Counted from the stretch's first letter, positions 9,212 through 20,041 are shown. The stretch is DNA of 64,000 nucleotides from Bacteroidota bacterium (GCA_023251555.1 JAHEYN010000002.1:62001-126000); one strand, 5' to 3'. Translations and numbers: made by a program. Notes: generated by a model not told the origin, from the letters alone.

Positions 9212-10312
9212 TTATTTTATGATTTCAACTTTTTTGGTGGCCTCCATCGTTGCATTCCTTATGGCTACCTGCTGTGCTGCGTTTGCTGCAAGTTCCATGA
9301 AGGCAGAAGCAGAAGGAGAGTCATTTCCGATAACTGCAGGCCGGCCTTCGTCGCCCCCCTCGCGTATGCTTTGCACAAGCGGGATCTGCCCGAGCAAGGG
9401 GATGTCAAGTTCTGCTGCAAGTTTTTTACAGCCTTCTTTCCCGAAGATGTAATATTTGTTTTCCGGTAATTCAGCGGGAATAAAAAAAGCCATATTTTCC
9501 ACCAGTCCCAGCACAGGCACATTGATGGCTGGCATACGGAACATGGCGATGGCCTTGCGTGCGTCAGCGAGTGCCACTTCCTGGGGCGTTGACACCACGA
9601 TGGCGCCTGTAACGGGAACCGACTGCACAAGTGTCAGGTGAATGTCGCCCGTGCCGGGAGGCAGATCAATGAGAAGATAATCAAGTTCTCCCCAGAGGCT
9701 GTCGCTGAACAGCTGCTGCAGGGCTTTTGATGCCATGGGCCCCCTCCATACGATGGCCTGGTCGCGTGCTACCATAAACCCGATGGAGAGGATTTTGACC
9801 CCGTACTTTTCAAAAGGGATCATTGCCGAACGTCCATCTGCTTCACTTACAGCGAGGCGTTCATTTTCCAGCCCGAACATGATAGGAACCGAAGGTCCGT
9901 AGATATCAGCATCTATGATTCCCACCTTTGCCCCTGTCCGGGCGAGAGATACAGCGAGGTTCACCGCCACTGTGGATTTCCCGACTCCGCCTTTGCCGGA
10001 AGCCACTGCTATGATGTTTTTAACTCCGGGGAGCAGGGATTGTTTATCCTGCCGCCTGCTGGTTACACGGGAGGTCATGTTGACTTTTACATCAGCGTCC
10101 TTGTCAATGTAATGTATAATTGCGTTGATGCAGGCTCTTTCAATCATGGACTTCAGCGGGCAGGCGGGGGTGGTAAGCACCACGCTGAAAGAGACATGTT
10201 TCCCGTCAATAACGATATCCTCAATCATATTGAGTGTGACGAGATCCTTTTTCAGGTCAGGATCCTCCACGTAGCTGAGCGCTTCAAGTACTTTTTCTTT
10301 GGTGATGTTCAT
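9212..10312 (-). CDS. mrp: Mrp/ApbC-type Fe-S carrier ATPase
   Basis: This 366-residue protein has an N-terminal MIP18/DUF59 domain (residues 1-80, TTPACPLKSMIE with C51) fused to a MinD/ParA-like P-loop ATPase. The deviant Walker A motif is ASGKGGVGKSTVAV (~104-117), followed by DADIYGPSVP and LLIDLPPGTGD. Family members load Fe-S clusters onto apoproteins. The C-terminal CxxC that binds the bridging cluster in many homologues is replaced here by a stretch reading ENMAFFIPAELPENKYY, so the cluster may be held differently. It lies upstream of the nifU-like gene in the same transcript and 30 bases after the helical hypothetical gene. Confidence 0.94.
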   Translation of the reverse strand: MNITKEKVLEALSYVEDPDLKKDLVTLNMIEDIVIDGKHVSFSVVLTTPACPLKSMIERACINAIIHYIDKDADVKVNMTSRVTSRRQDKQSLLPGVKNIIAVASGKGGVGKSTVAVNLAVSLARTGAKVGIIDADIYGPSVPIMFGLENERLAVSEADGRSAMIPFEKYGVKILSIGFMVARDQAIVWRGPMASKALQQLFSDSLWGELDYLLIDLPPGTGDIHLTLVQSVPVTGAIVVSTPQEVALADARKAIAMFRMPAINVPVLGLVENMAFFIPAELPENKYYIFGKEGCKKLAAELDIPLLGQIPLVQSIREGGDEGRPAVIGNDSPSASAFMELAANAAQQVAIRNATMEATKKVEIIK

Positions 10313-10342
10313 GAGCTTCGGAGCGATAAAATTACGGAATAA

Positions 10343-11896
10343 TCACAGCCCTTTCAAATTCCCGGCAGATTCCCTGGCTTCCGCTTTTTCTTTTACGATT
10401 AGGGCAAAGGGCCGGTTCTCTGTTTTGCTTTCCAGCCATGAGACAAAGTCAAAATACTCCAGCGCCTTTCTTTCAGATGGACCCTCGAGAATTATACCTA
10501 TCTCTGTTTTTAATTCTTTAAATGCTTCTGTAAGTTGTTCCTGAGAAATAATTTTCGGCAATTTTTTCATGAGAAAGTCAAGTATGGCGGCCTCCAGTTT
10601 GTAAAGACGATTGCGTTTCGAAAGAAAGCGGGAGGCGGATTTCACGATATACCCCAGGAGATCCATGTTCTGCAAATCAAAATGAAGCAGAAGGTTAATG
10701 ATTTGTGCTGTTGAATGGATATCCGGGAAAACATCTTTTTCGGGAAAGTTTAAAATTTTGTTCAGCCATGCAAGTGCTTTGGATAAATCACCCGCATAGT
10801 AGTACAGGGAAAGGATTTTGAAATAAAACAGCAGCACATCTTTTTTATTTATTTTCGTTTCAAAATCCTGCAAGCCTGAAGTTATGGTATCAACCAGTTT
10901 GGTGCCTTCGGTAAAATCTGCCATATTGAGATAATAGGCAAGTTCCATATTGTAGGAGCGGGAAAAAATTTTTGCTTTCAGCGCTGTGGTATTTTTTGCC
11001 GGTGGAAGTTTGCCGGGGATTGTTCTCAGCTTATGAATATTTTCAAGCGCTTCATCATATTTTTTTAAGCGGGAACATGCATTAATCAGATTATTGACAG
11101 CATCTATGTAATCATTTATCTCTTCGGCCATCTGGGTGGGGTGTGCCTCCATCATTGCAACCCATTTCCTGTGGTTGTTGTAGGCTTTGAGTAAGGCTCC
11201 CGTGGCGGTATAGAAGCTTCCGTATATGCGGTAGCGGTATATTTTTTCGGGAAAGGAACGTGTCTCGTTTGTGTCCGCAAGCAGAGGACTTTCCATGAAG
11301 GCAAAGTTTTGGAGAGAGATATTACGGGTAGTTTTTCCCGTACGGCTCAGCACGTTTACCATGGAATGATAGCGGCTGTATTCCGCCAGGTTTTTCTGTT
11401 TTCCCAGCAGCAGTATTTTTTCCCTGTAAAGTTTATCGGCGTCTTCGTTCAGCGCCCGCACATCTGTATTTCGGAGGGCAATTTTCTTTTTCCATTCTAT
11501 AATTTCGATCAGCAGCAGGAACCGTTCGTGTTTAACGGCAATTTTTTTTGCCTGCTGCAGAAGGTCTAGGCAGTCTTCATATAACCCTTTCTCAAAAAGA
11601 ATCCCCGCCTGCTGCATAATGTTCCCGAGTTTCATGTCAACGGACAGGTTGGCATGGTATGACTGCAGGCTTTCTAGGATAAGATTGTAAAGATATTTTT
11701 TCAGGTGAGGGAGCCTTTTGAATTTTTTCATTCCGGGAATAACCTCTTTTTCAAATGAGTTCTGTTTGTCAAACAGATCGAATAAGTCAAGATAATTTTT
11801 TGACCCCTTATGAACGGAGCAGGCCAGTTTGAAATACCTTTTCTCCGACTTGGATAAGGATTTGACTAATTTGAATAACTTGAGAGAGTTCCCCAT
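10343..11896 (-). CDS. Conserved Bacteroidota alpha-helical protein
   Basis: This 517-residue soluble protein has no recognised enzymatic motif. It begins MGNSLKLFKLVKSLSKSEKRYFK and is predicted almost entirely helical, with repeated TPR-like helical pairs (for example YDEALENIHKLRTIPGK and AGDLSKALAWLNKILNF). No signal peptide or transmembrane segment is visible. It looks like a family I associate with Bacteroidota genomes, function unknown; a scaffolding role is only a guess. A -7-like TAATTTTG (plus-strand 11919-11926) lies 23 bases upstream of the ATG, and mrp follows 30 bases after its stop, so it may lead the mrp-nifU operon. Confidence 0.75.
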   Translation of the reverse strand: MGNSLKLFKLVKSLSKSEKRYFKLACSVHKGSKNYLDLFDLFDKQNSFEKEVIPGMKKFKRLPHLKKYLYNLILESLQSYHANLSVDMKLGNIMQQAGILFEKGLYEDCLDLLQQAKKIAVKHERFLLLIEIIEWKKKIALRNTDVRALNEDADKLYREKILLLGKQKNLAEYSRYHSMVNVLSRTGKTTRNISLQNFAFMESPLLADTNETRSFPEKIYRYRIYGSFYTATGALLKAYNNHRKWVAMMEAHPTQMAEEINDYIDAVNNLINACSRLKKYDEALENIHKLRTIPGKLPPAKNTTALKAKIFSRSYNMELAYYLNMADFTEGTKLVDTITSGLQDFETKINKKDVLLFYFKILSLYYYAGDLSKALAWLNKILNFPEKDVFPDIHSTAQIINLLLHFDLQNMDLLGYIVKSASRFLSKRNRLYKLEAAILDFLMKKLPKIISQEQLTEAFKELKTEIGIILEGPSERKALEYFDFVSWLESKTENRPFALIVKEKAEARESAGNLKGL

Positions 11897-11918
11897 TAGA
11901 TTTTACATATTTAAAATA

Positions 11919-11926
11919 CAAAATTA
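11919..11926 (-). promoter_or_regulatory. Putative sigma-A -7 box for the 10343-11896 gene
   Basis: On the minus strand this reads TAATTTTG, a perfect match to the Bacteroidota -7 consensus TAnnTTTG, 23 bases before the start codon. I see no good -33 TTTG at the expected distance, so confidence is modest. Confidence 0.4.
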
Positions 11927-12034
11927 GCATAAAATAGCCTATATTAAAATATTTTAACACCTATATAAGCATCTATTAATATTTAGAATTAGCATAATAA
12001 TGAAAAAAAGGTTTCCTCCGGAACCGTAATCTTT

Positions 12035-12042
12035 TATGTTTG
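12035..12042 (+). promoter_or_regulatory. Putative sigma-A -7 box for the FG-GAP gene
   Basis: TATGTTTG matches TAnnTTTG and lies about 30 bases upstream of the ATG at 12072, in the divergent intergenic region. No clear -33 TTG is present. It would start the second block of the secreted-protein array. Confidence 0.45.
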
Positions 12043-12071
12043 CAGTATAATATAATATAATACTATCCGGG

Positions 12072-14588
12072 ATGAAATCAGCAAAGACTAAACATATGAA
12101 GCGACAGGTACTTATATCATTGATAATTATTGCTGCCCTTAATGCAGACGGGGCTGTTGTATCAACTCTTTCCTCTGCCAATCCTTCCATAGTTGCAGCA
12201 AATATCAGCACGGGTACTCCCAAGCAGGCGATATACAAATTCGCGCTTACAGTGTCCGGCGGGTCCGCAAGTTTCACAGGGTTTAACTTTACCACCAATG
12301 CCGGTTATGCCGCAGCTGATGTGGCAAAATTCCAGTTATGGTATGGCAGCGATCTGGGCACTGCCGTGCAGACGGGTACCGATATAACCACAAGCCTGGG
12401 CCCCGGCTTACATACATTCGCCGCATTCACGCTTTCATTGCCCTCCCCCTGCTGTTTCCCGCCGACCTATTATTTCTGGGTTACAGCAGATATAACCGCA
12501 GCTGCGACGCTTACCAACAAAATTACGGTGCCTGCAATTACAACCGCCAATCTCACTGTGACAGGAAAAACAGGCTCGGCTTATGCAGGTGGCACACAAA
12601 CAATAATAAAATTATGCAACAGCGCAATCCCCACTATCACGAATGTCAGTCCCCTTACCGGGAATATTGCTTCGACCGTAACAATAACGGGGACCAATTT
12701 TAACACAACCCCTGCCAATAACATCGTATTTTTTGGCTCTGCGCAGGCGAGTGTAACTGCAGCCACCGCCACTTCTCTTACCGTTACGGTTCCCTTTGGC
12801 GCCAGTTACGACAATGTTTCTGTTACAAACCTTGCTTCCAACCTTACCGCCTACAAAGCACCTTTTGACATACTGTATTCATGTCTCTCTTCCAATTTTG
12901 CAGCCGCAGTTGACTTCGCAGTAGCGGGCTCTCCTTATGTCCCTGACCCCATGAGTATTTCTGCTAGCGATCTTGACGGTGACGGGAAACCTGATCTTAT
13001 TATTACCATGATATATGGGCCCGAGTTCTCCGTCTTCAGGAATACCAGTACTCCCGGAAGTATATCCTTTGCCGCCAGAGTGGACTCTGCCGGCAGTAAT
13101 TCCGACGGCCTTGTTATAGGAGATGTGGATGGGGATGGAAAGCCTGACCTTGTTGTAACAGACATGGGATTAAATGTTATACATGTTTACAGGAATACCT
13201 GCACCCCCGGCATAATTTCCTTTGCAGCTAAAATAGATTACCCTACAGGTACGGCTAATGCAGGTACTTACGGCATTACCATGGGTGACCTGGATAGTGA
13301 TGGCAAACCCGACCTCGTTGCAACAAATTACTCTGAACAAACCATTTCGGTATTCAGAAATACCTCCACCGCGGGAACCATTTCTTTTGCCACAAAAGTG
13401 GATTATGCCCTGGGGTATATGTCGGAAAGAGCTTCCATAAATGACCTTGACGGCGACGGCAAACCGGATCTCGTCATTGCCTGCCTCAGCTCAAATGTTG
13501 TTTCAATATACAGGAATATTACATCTTCCTGCGGAACTATCGCCCTTGCTGCCAAAGTTGATTATACCACAGGGAACAGCCCCTATGATATCAATATTGT
13601 TGATTTCGACGGTGACGGGAAACTGGACCTCTCAACTTCCAACGGAACAGACAACAGCATCTCTTTGCGGCTGAACACCAGCACCCCCGGAACTATTTCT
13701 TTCGGAGCAACGGTCGCTTATGTTGTGCCGGGAGGATCCCCGGGATATTCCCTGATGTTTTCCGGCATGGGTGATTTTAACGGCGATGGGAAGGCAGACC
13801 TTGCCGTAGGCAATAATATTACGGAAACTGTTTCGGTGTTCCAGAACACGAGTTCCCCGGGTACCGTTTCTTTTGCGACACACGTTGACTATTCAACAGG
13901 TGCTATCTCAGGACCTACCGATGTTGCGGCGGTTGACCTGGACGGGGATACCAATATGGATATGGCAGTGACCTGCCAGGGCTGGCCCGGGAAAATCTCA
14001 GTTTTCAGGAATACCTGTACCCCCCTGCCCATAGAACTGCTTTCATTTACAGCCTCTCCGGGCGAATACAATACCGTTCAATGCCTGTGGAATACAGCTT
14101 CGGAGTCAAATAACGAATACTTTTTGGTTGAAAGAAGCAAAGATGGAAAAACCTTTGAGGCCATAGGAAAGGTTAAAGCAGCAGGGAATACAAGCACAGG
14201 AAATCAATACTCATTCACTGACGGCTCTCCTCTCTCCGTCCCGAAAGGAGAAGCAATCTATTACCGCCTCAGGCAGGTGGATTTTAACGGGGAATTTACT
14301 TATTCAAACATAGTGGCCGTTGTCTTGGAGCTCTCCCGCTTTGCTGTCCGCATTTCCCCGAACCCCTCCGGGGGCGAAGATGTAAACTGCGGTTTTTTTA
14401 TGAACGGAAATAGTGCTTCCGTAATGGTGTCGGATGTGCTGGGGAACAAGGTGGTAACCGAAAATGTTAAAGGCCCCCGTGGATTCAGCAACCTCAAACT
14501 TCATACTGCGAATCTCCCTTCGGGCATTTATTTCATCGAAATCAACGATGAGTTCAGGCAGGAGCAAGTGAAATTCATTAAAGAATAA
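12072..14588 (+). CDS. FG-GAP/VCBS propeller T9SS protein with IPT domain
   Basis: An 838-residue secreted protein. The start at 12072 is used; an internal ATG at 12096 gives a more classical signal peptide (MKRQVLISLIIIAAL). Residues ~25-190 resemble the beta domain seen N-terminal to BNR neuraminidase repeats (KFQLWYGSDLG, YYFWVTADIT). Residues ~190-275 are an IPT/TIG immunoglobulin-like domain (PTITNVSPLTGNIASTVTITG). Residues ~285-660 hold seven FG-GAP/VCBS blades, each with a calcium-loop-like DLDGDGKPDLV motif. The end is the shared module (LPIELLSFTAS) and a T9SS domain ending VKFIKE. Probably a calcium-binding surface propeller; ligand unknown. Confidence 0.92.
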   Translation: MKSAKTKHMKRQVLISLIIIAALNADGAVVSTLSSANPSIVAANISTGTPKQAIYKFALTVSGGSASFTGFNFTTNAGYAAADVAKFQLWYGSDLGTAVQTGTDITTSLGPGLHTFAAFTLSLPSPCCFPPTYYFWVTADITAAATLTNKITVPAITTANLTVTGKTGSAYAGGTQTIIKLCNSAIPTITNVSPLTGNIASTVTITGTNFNTTPANNIVFFGSAQASVTAATATSLTVTVPFGASYDNVSVTNLASNLTAYKAPFDILYSCLSSNFAAAVDFAVAGSPYVPDPMSISASDLDGDGKPDLIITMIYGPEFSVFRNTSTPGSISFAARVDSAGSNSDGLVIGDVDGDGKPDLVVTDMGLNVIHVYRNTCTPGIISFAAKIDYPTGTANAGTYGITMGDLDSDGKPDLVATNYSEQTISVFRNTSTAGTISFATKVDYALGYMSERASINDLDGDGKPDLVIACLSSNVVSIYRNITSSCGTIALAAKVDYTTGNSPYDINIVDFDGDGKLDLSTSNGTDNSISLRLNTSTPGTISFGATVAYVVPGGSPGYSLMFSGMGDFNGDGKADLAVGNNITETVSVFQNTSSPGTVSFATHVDYSTGAISGPTDVAAVDLDGDTNMDMAVTCQGWPGKISVFRNTCTPLPIELLSFTASPGEYNTVQCLWNTASESNNEYFLVERSKDGKTFEAIGKVKAAGNTSTGNQYSFTDGSPLSVPKGEAIYYRLRQVDFNGEFTYSNIVAVVLELSRFAVRISPNPSGGEDVNCGFFMNGNSASVMVSDVLGNKVVTENVKGPRGFSNLKLHTANLPSGIYFIEINDEFRQEQVKFIKE

Positions 14589-14623
14589 ATAATAATAGCT
14601 AATAAATTAAAAATTCCAAAGCA

Positions 14624-17600
14624 ATGAAAAAAATTACCAACTACCTGAAATTTTTTGTATTGATTCTATTGGTCAATGCAAATGTCTCTTTTGCGCAGCT
14701 TACCGGAATAAAAACCATTCCGGGGACTTACGCAACAATTGCCTTGGCCATAACTGATTTGAACACAAGTGGAGTAGGGTCAGGCGGAGTAACATTCAAC
14801 ATAGCAGCCGGATACACAGAGACGGCAGTCAATCTTATTATTACTGCCACCGGCACAACTGCTAATCCCATAGTATTTCAAAAAAGTGGGGCAGGAGCAA
14901 ATCCTTTGATTACTGCCGGTAATGGTACCACAACAAATCTTGATGGCATTATTAAACTGCAGGGAGTCAACTACATTACTTTTGACGGGATTGACCTTGT
15001 TGATCCTGCCAGTAATAATACAAATACTCTGGCAATGGAATTTGGATATGCCGTTCTTAAAAATGCTGTTTTTTCTTTGGGTTCCCAGCATATAACAATA
15101 AAAAATTGCGTCATTACTCTTCAGTCAACAGTTACTCAATCTACAGGAATATATTCTAATAATCATACTCCTTCCTCTGCTTCTGCACTTGTTACAAATC
15201 CATCGTATATGAATGAGTTTCCTAACGCCTATAATCAATATACGAATAATACCATCTCAAACTCCACATGGGGTATTCGTCTTGTCAGTTATAGTACAGC
15301 CAATTATCAATATACTGTGTATCTGGATCACGATAATCAGATAAGCGGCAATACTATAAGCAGTTTTGGAGGCAGTAATGTCGCTGCCACTTCGGGAATA
15401 TATATTTATTATCAATTATCCGCCATTGTTACCAACAACAATATCTCTAATGGCTCTACGACTCTTGCAATTGCAGTTTATGGGATATACGATATAGGAG
15501 CAATTACTCCAACTACTGCAGTAAATAAAATTTATTCGAATACGATCAGCAGTATAAGCAACAGCGGAACCGGAATAGTATATGGTATTTATGCAAGTTC
15601 AGTGTCTGATTATACCGATATCTATCAAAACACGATAAACACGTTATCAGCAACTGGAGCGGGTGTATATGGTATCTATAAAGCGGGAGCCGGAACATTG
15701 CTGAATGTTTACGGGAATAAAATTTACGATCTCAGCACCACAGGAGCATCCAGCGTTGCCTATGGGGTACAGATTGCAGCGGGTGTTACAAGCAACTTAT
15801 ATAATAACATCATAGGCGATCTTCGCGCTACAGTCTCCACCTCTGTCAATGCGGTGATAGGTATGGATTTCCAAACTCCGGCAGGAACATTCGTTAATGC
15901 TTACTACAACTCCATTTATATTAGCGGAACCGGAGGGGCGGGATTCGGCTCCTCGGGCATTAACTCATCAACAAATCCAACTTTAGCTCTTAAGAATAAT
16001 CTGGTTGTTAATGCTTGTACTCCCGGAACAGGGCTTGTTGTTGCTTTCCGCAGGAGTAGTACAACGCTTACATCATACTCCGCCACATCCGGCAATAATT
16101 TATTTTATGCAGGGGTTCCTTCGGCATCACATCTGATTTATTACGATGGAACAAACAGCGATCAAACCATATGTACCTTCAAAGACAGAATGGTTGCTCC
16201 GAGAGAGACAGGAAGCGTTACGGAACTGCCGAGTTTTATAAGTACGGTAAGCAGCAATGTAAATTTCTTACATCTTAATACTGCTGTTGCAAACTTAGCA
16301 GAAAGCGGAGGCGTGGAAATAGCAGGATATACGACTGATTATGATGGCACGGGCACACGCCCGGCAGGGGGATATCCATTGGCTGGTCAGACCAAAGGAG
16401 GAGGATTTAAACCCGACATCGGAGCAGATGAAACAGATGCCACCCCCGGTGTTATGACATACCAGTGCAGCAATACCGTTCAGGTTACAGGAATAGCAAC
16501 ACAGGGAGGGACAAATAATAACATCATCAGAATAGATGTTTCAGCAACAGGATACACCACTCCTAAATCAGTAACACAATTCACGGTAAATGCCAATGGG
16601 ACAACTGCTATTGCGAACATCAATGCAGCAACGGCAAAAATATATTACACCGGCACAGACTCGAACTTCAGTGCCATAGGATTGTTCGGAGGTACCACGC
16701 CTACCATAGCCAATTTCAACATTAATGGCAGCCAGGCATTACAAGCGGGAGTAAACTATTTCTGGCTTACTTATGATATCGGTGTTGCGGCACCCTGCGG
16801 AAACTTCATTGACGGAGAATGCATCTCTATGATTGTAGCGGCAGCTTCCAAGACTCCATCTGTTACTGCGCCTGCAGGAAATAAGATAATCAAAGGCGGA
16901 TGCAGTATTCCTTTTTACACCATTGACAATACATTGCCTGCAAGCTGTTCCAACTATATAAACTTCACGACAGCAATTGCAGATTTAAATCTTGGTACTC
17001 CCGGTTGTCCTGTTGTTTATCATGTTAAAGCCGGACAAACATTCAATGAATCCAATATGACAATCACTGCATCTGGGACTGCTGCCAACACCATCACTTT
17101 TGTGAAGTCAGGTGCAGGAGCAAATCCTGTTATAAAGGCAGTAGCAGGAACAGGAACACTTGATGGGATTGTAAAATTTTCGGGTGCAGACTATGTTATA
17201 TTTGACGGAATTGATTTACAGGAAAATGCAACCAATGTTACCACGACTACGCAAATGGAGTGGGGATTTGCATTATTGAAAAGTGATTTCACCAATGGAA
17301 GTCAGCACATACAAATAAAGAATTGCAGCATTACCCTGGATAAAACCAACCCGTCAGCAACAGGTATATACGGGGGCAATCATACACCGGCATCGGTAAC
17401 ACAACTCGTTCCCATAAATATTAGCGGAACAAATTCGTATAATACCATTGATGCAGTGACTATTTCCAATGTGGCCACGGGTATTTCGCTCAGCGGATAT
17501 AACAGTACCGTTGCACCATACAGTTTTTACGATCAGCAAAATTATATCGGGGTTACTTCCGGAAATACTTTTACCAGCTTTGGTAATAGCGGTGCCGCTT

Positions 17601-20041
17601 ATTCATGCGGTGTTTATAGCATTTATCAAAACAATATCCGGGTAATGAATAACACAATCAAGGATACGGTAACTGCTGTTGCTAACAAATACCCGATTTA
17701 TATAGGTGCTGCTATCAATGCCAATGCTGATATAGCAAATAACTTTATACAGGTTGGCGGTATAGGTAATGCCAATTTGTACATGATATATGTAGCAAGC
17801 GGGGCTAAGGGAACATCCAATACCAATAACATTTACAACAATAATATTAACTATTGCACTGCCTCAACAACTTTCTATGGAATTTATATTTACTGTGCAA
17901 CAGGTTTGCCTGGTACAGGAACTGCATTAACAACAAATATTTACAGTAACCAAATCTCTTATTGTGTAAGTCAAAACTCATTCATAGGAATGTCCGAATC
18001 CAATTACGATTCTTATACAGCTATTAACAACAGTTCGTCTGCTAATCAGCTTGGCACACATGCCCTCAATGTTCATGATAATATTGAGCATGATTGCTCT
18101 GCTCCTATTGGTCTTTACGCACTGTACTCAAGCAGTGAGTCAGGGATTGCCAATATATACAACAATTCACTTTATAGTTGTATTTGTAATAATGCAAGCG
18201 CTCCCACACAATGCAGAGGATTTGTCTGTAATGGCGGAACGAGTGATTCTTTAACAACCAACATGTATAACAATACAGTGCATGACATTACGCTGAATTC
18301 TCCTGTGAGTGCTTCCAGCATGCGTGCGATTGAACCGGGAGGTTCCAATGGCGTAATTCACGATAACACCGTATATAATATCACGATGAATGAAGGATCC
18401 CCTACAGGCTGGTTGTATGGAATATACCTAACCGGGGGTATGGCTAATGCGCTTTTCGCTGTTTACAATAATACGATTTATAATTTTACTACTTCCAGTC
18501 CAATCTATGGTATAATGTTAGATTCTTATCAGAAGAATACTCAAATTAATAATAACCTTGTTCATGATTTAACTTCAGGAAGTAGTGTTACGGGTCTTTG
18601 GAATTGGAACTCGGTAAGCACTGTTTATCTTAACACCCTTTACAATCTCACCGGGGGAACAGGTATAGCTTATGGTATTAATACTGCATGTCTGGCTAAT
18701 GTATCCTATTATGACAATATAATTTATAATGTTTCAGCATCAACTGCTTATGGATTATATGGAGAATTTAATTTTGCTTCAGCCGCTAACCAGATAGATG
18801 TTTACCGTAACAAAATATACACGATAACCTCTACTGCTGCCTTGGCTACAACCGTGGCAGCCGGTATTTACATTTATCAGTCATACAATCCGCGCTTCTA
18901 CAATAATTTTATAGCGGATATAAAAGCTCCTAACAGCGCTAATCCTACAGGGGCCTATGGTATGTATGTGGCTACCGGTAGTATTGCTTACATTTATTAT
19001 AATTCCATTTACCTGAATGCCAGCAGCACAGGAGCAAATTTTGGTTCTGTTGGTTTATATGTAAGCGGAGCCCCGTCAGAGGAAATAATCAACAATTTGG
19101 TGGAAAACACTTCTACTCCCAATGGAACAGGAACAACAGTTGCATTAAGAGTGCCTTCCGTTGCCAGTCTTACAGGCACCAGTGATTATAATAATTATTA
19201 TTCAGGTACGCCTTCGGCCACTAATTTAATATATTATGACGGTACAAATTCCATGCAGACATTAGCAGCTTATCAGGCTTTAGTGACTCCCCGCGAGGCA
19301 ATGTCTCTGACTATTGATGCAGTGCCATTTTTTACATCTAACACTGATTTACATTTATCTAATTGCGTTAATTGTGTTCTCCTGGATAAGGCTATTCCCA
19401 TTGCACTGCCTACCAATGATATTGATTTGGAAACAAGACCAATGGGACTGGCCCCTGAAATGGGAGCAGACGAAATAACAGGTGTTCTGCCAATAAAATT
19501 ATTGGATTTCAGAGGGGAAAACAAGCAGCATGAAAATTATTTGTACTGGACAGCAGTATCTGAAATCAACAACGATTATTTTATTGTTGAACGAAGCAAC
19601 AACAATGAGAAAGATTTTGAAGAAACAGGAAAAGTAAAAGGAGCAGGGAATAGTAATACAATGATGAGTTATGAGTATTCGGATAACAATTATTCTCAGG
19701 GGATGAATTATTACCGGCTAAAACAAGTTGACTTTGATGGTAATTACACTTATTCCAAAACGATTTCGATTAGTAACGGACAAAACAACAAATCCATAAT
19801 TAATATTTATCCTGTTCCATGTAATCAAGAACTGAATTATGAATTTTACTCGGAAGGAAGCTCTTTGACAAATATTACTGTAACGGATGTATTGGGAAAT
19901 GTTGTTGTACAAGAACAAATAAAAACAAAACGAGGAATAGCTAAATCAAAGCTGAACATTGAGAATTTATCTGAAGGGGTGTATTTTTTAAGAATGGAAA
20001 ATGGAACAGGGCAATCACAAATTAAATTTGTGAAAGAATAA
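14624..20041 (+). CDS. Giant right-handed beta-helix T9SS protein
   Basis: This 1805-residue secreted protein has a signal peptide (MKKITNYLKFFVLILLVNAN, cut near SFAQ). Two large parallel-beta-helix (pectin-lyase-like) regions, about residues 25-620 and 770-1600, are full of NN-rich rungs such as IYNNxIYN and NTIxSI. They are separated by a BNR-associated N-terminal-like domain (residues ~630-745; FTVNANGTT, KIYYTGTDS, NYFWLTYDI). The second helix restarts with the same pattern as the first (ITASGTAANTITFVKSGAGANP), pointing to internal duplication. The C-terminus has the shared module (LPIKLLDFRGENK) and a T9SS domain ending IKFVKE. No catalytic residues of a lyase are recognisable; adhesion or polysaccharide binding is a guess. 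Confidence 0.9.
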   Translation: MKKITNYLKFFVLILLVNANVSFAQLTGIKTIPGTYATIALAITDLNTSGVGSGGVTFNIAAGYTETAVNLIITATGTTANPIVFQKSGAGANPLITAGNGTTTNLDGIIKLQGVNYITFDGIDLVDPASNNTNTLAMEFGYAVLKNAVFSLGSQHITIKNCVITLQSTVTQSTGIYSNNHTPSSASALVTNPSYMNEFPNAYNQYTNNTISNSTWGIRLVSYSTANYQYTVYLDHDNQISGNTISSFGGSNVAATSGIYIYYQLSAIVTNNNISNGSTTLAIAVYGIYDIGAITPTTAVNKIYSNTISSISNSGTGIVYGIYASSVSDYTDIYQNTINTLSATGAGVYGIYKAGAGTLLNVYGNKIYDLSTTGASSVAYGVQIAAGVTSNLYNNIIGDLRATVSTSVNAVIGMDFQTPAGTFVNAYYNSIYISGTGGAGFGSSGINSSTNPTLALKNNLVVNACTPGTGLVVAFRRSSTTLTSYSATSGNNLFYAGVPSASHLIYYDGTNSDQTICTFKDRMVAPRETGSVTELPSFISTVSSNVNFLHLNTAVANLAESGGVEIAGYTTDYDGTGTRPAGGYPLAGQTKGGGFKPDIGADETDATPGVMTYQCSNTVQVTGIATQGGTNNNIIRIDVSATGYTTPKSVTQFTVNANGTTAIANINAATAKIYYTGTDSNFSAIGLFGGTTPTIANFNINGSQALQAGVNYFWLTYDIGVAAPCGNFIDGECISMIVAAASKTPSVTAPAGNKIIKGGCSIPFYTIDNTLPASCSNYINFTTAIADLNLGTPGCPVVYHVKAGQTFNESNMTITASGTAANTITFVKSGAGANPVIKAVAGTGTLDGIVKFSGADYVIFDGIDLQENATNVTTTTQMEWGFALLKSDFTNGSQHIQIKNCSITLDKTNPSATGIYGGNHTPASVTQLVPINISGTNSYNTIDAVTISNVATGISLSGYNSTVAPYSFYDQQNYIGVTSGNTFTSFGNSGAAYSCGVYSIYQNNIRVMNNTIKDTVTAVANKYPIYIGAAINANADIANNFIQVGGIGNANLYMIYVASGAKGTSNTNNIYNNNINYCTASTTFYGIYIYCATGLPGTGTALTTNIYSNQISYCVSQNSFIGMSESNYDSYTAINNSSSANQLGTHALNVHDNIEHDCSAPIGLYALYSSSESGIANIYNNSLYSCICNNASAPTQCRGFVCNGGTSDSLTTNMYNNTVHDITLNSPVSASSMRAIEPGGSNGVIHDNTVYNITMNEGSPTGWLYGIYLTGGMANALFAVYNNTIYNFTTSSPIYGIMLDSYQKNTQINNNLVHDLTSGSSVTGLWNWNSVSTVYLNTLYNLTGGTGIAYGINTACLANVSYYDNIIYNVSASTAYGLYGEFNFASAANQIDVYRNKIYTITSTAALATTVAAGIYIYQSYNPRFYNNFIADIKAPNSANPTGAYGMYVATGSIAYIYYNSIYLNASSTGANFGSVGLYVSGAPSEEIINNLVENTSTPNGTGTTVALRVPSVASLTGTSDYNNYYSGTPSATNLIYYDGTNSMQTLAAYQALVTPREAMSLTIDAVPFFTSNTDLHLSNCVNCVLLDKAIPIALPTNDIDLETRPMGLAPEMGADEITGVLPIKLLDFRGENKQHENYLYWTAVSEINNDYFIVERSNNNEKDFEETGKVKGAGNSNTMMSYEYSDNNYSQGMNYYRLKQVDFDGNYTYSKTISISNGQNNKSIINIYPVPCNQELNYEFYSEGSSLTNITVTDVLGNVVVQEQIKTKRGIAKSKLNIENLSEGVYFLRMENGTGQSQIKFVKE

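Noticed and set aside
12950-14000. Separate small genes in the + strand frames inside the FG-GAP gene
   Set aside because: They are shadow frames of the repeats; only the long frame has a signal peptide, blades and T9SS end.
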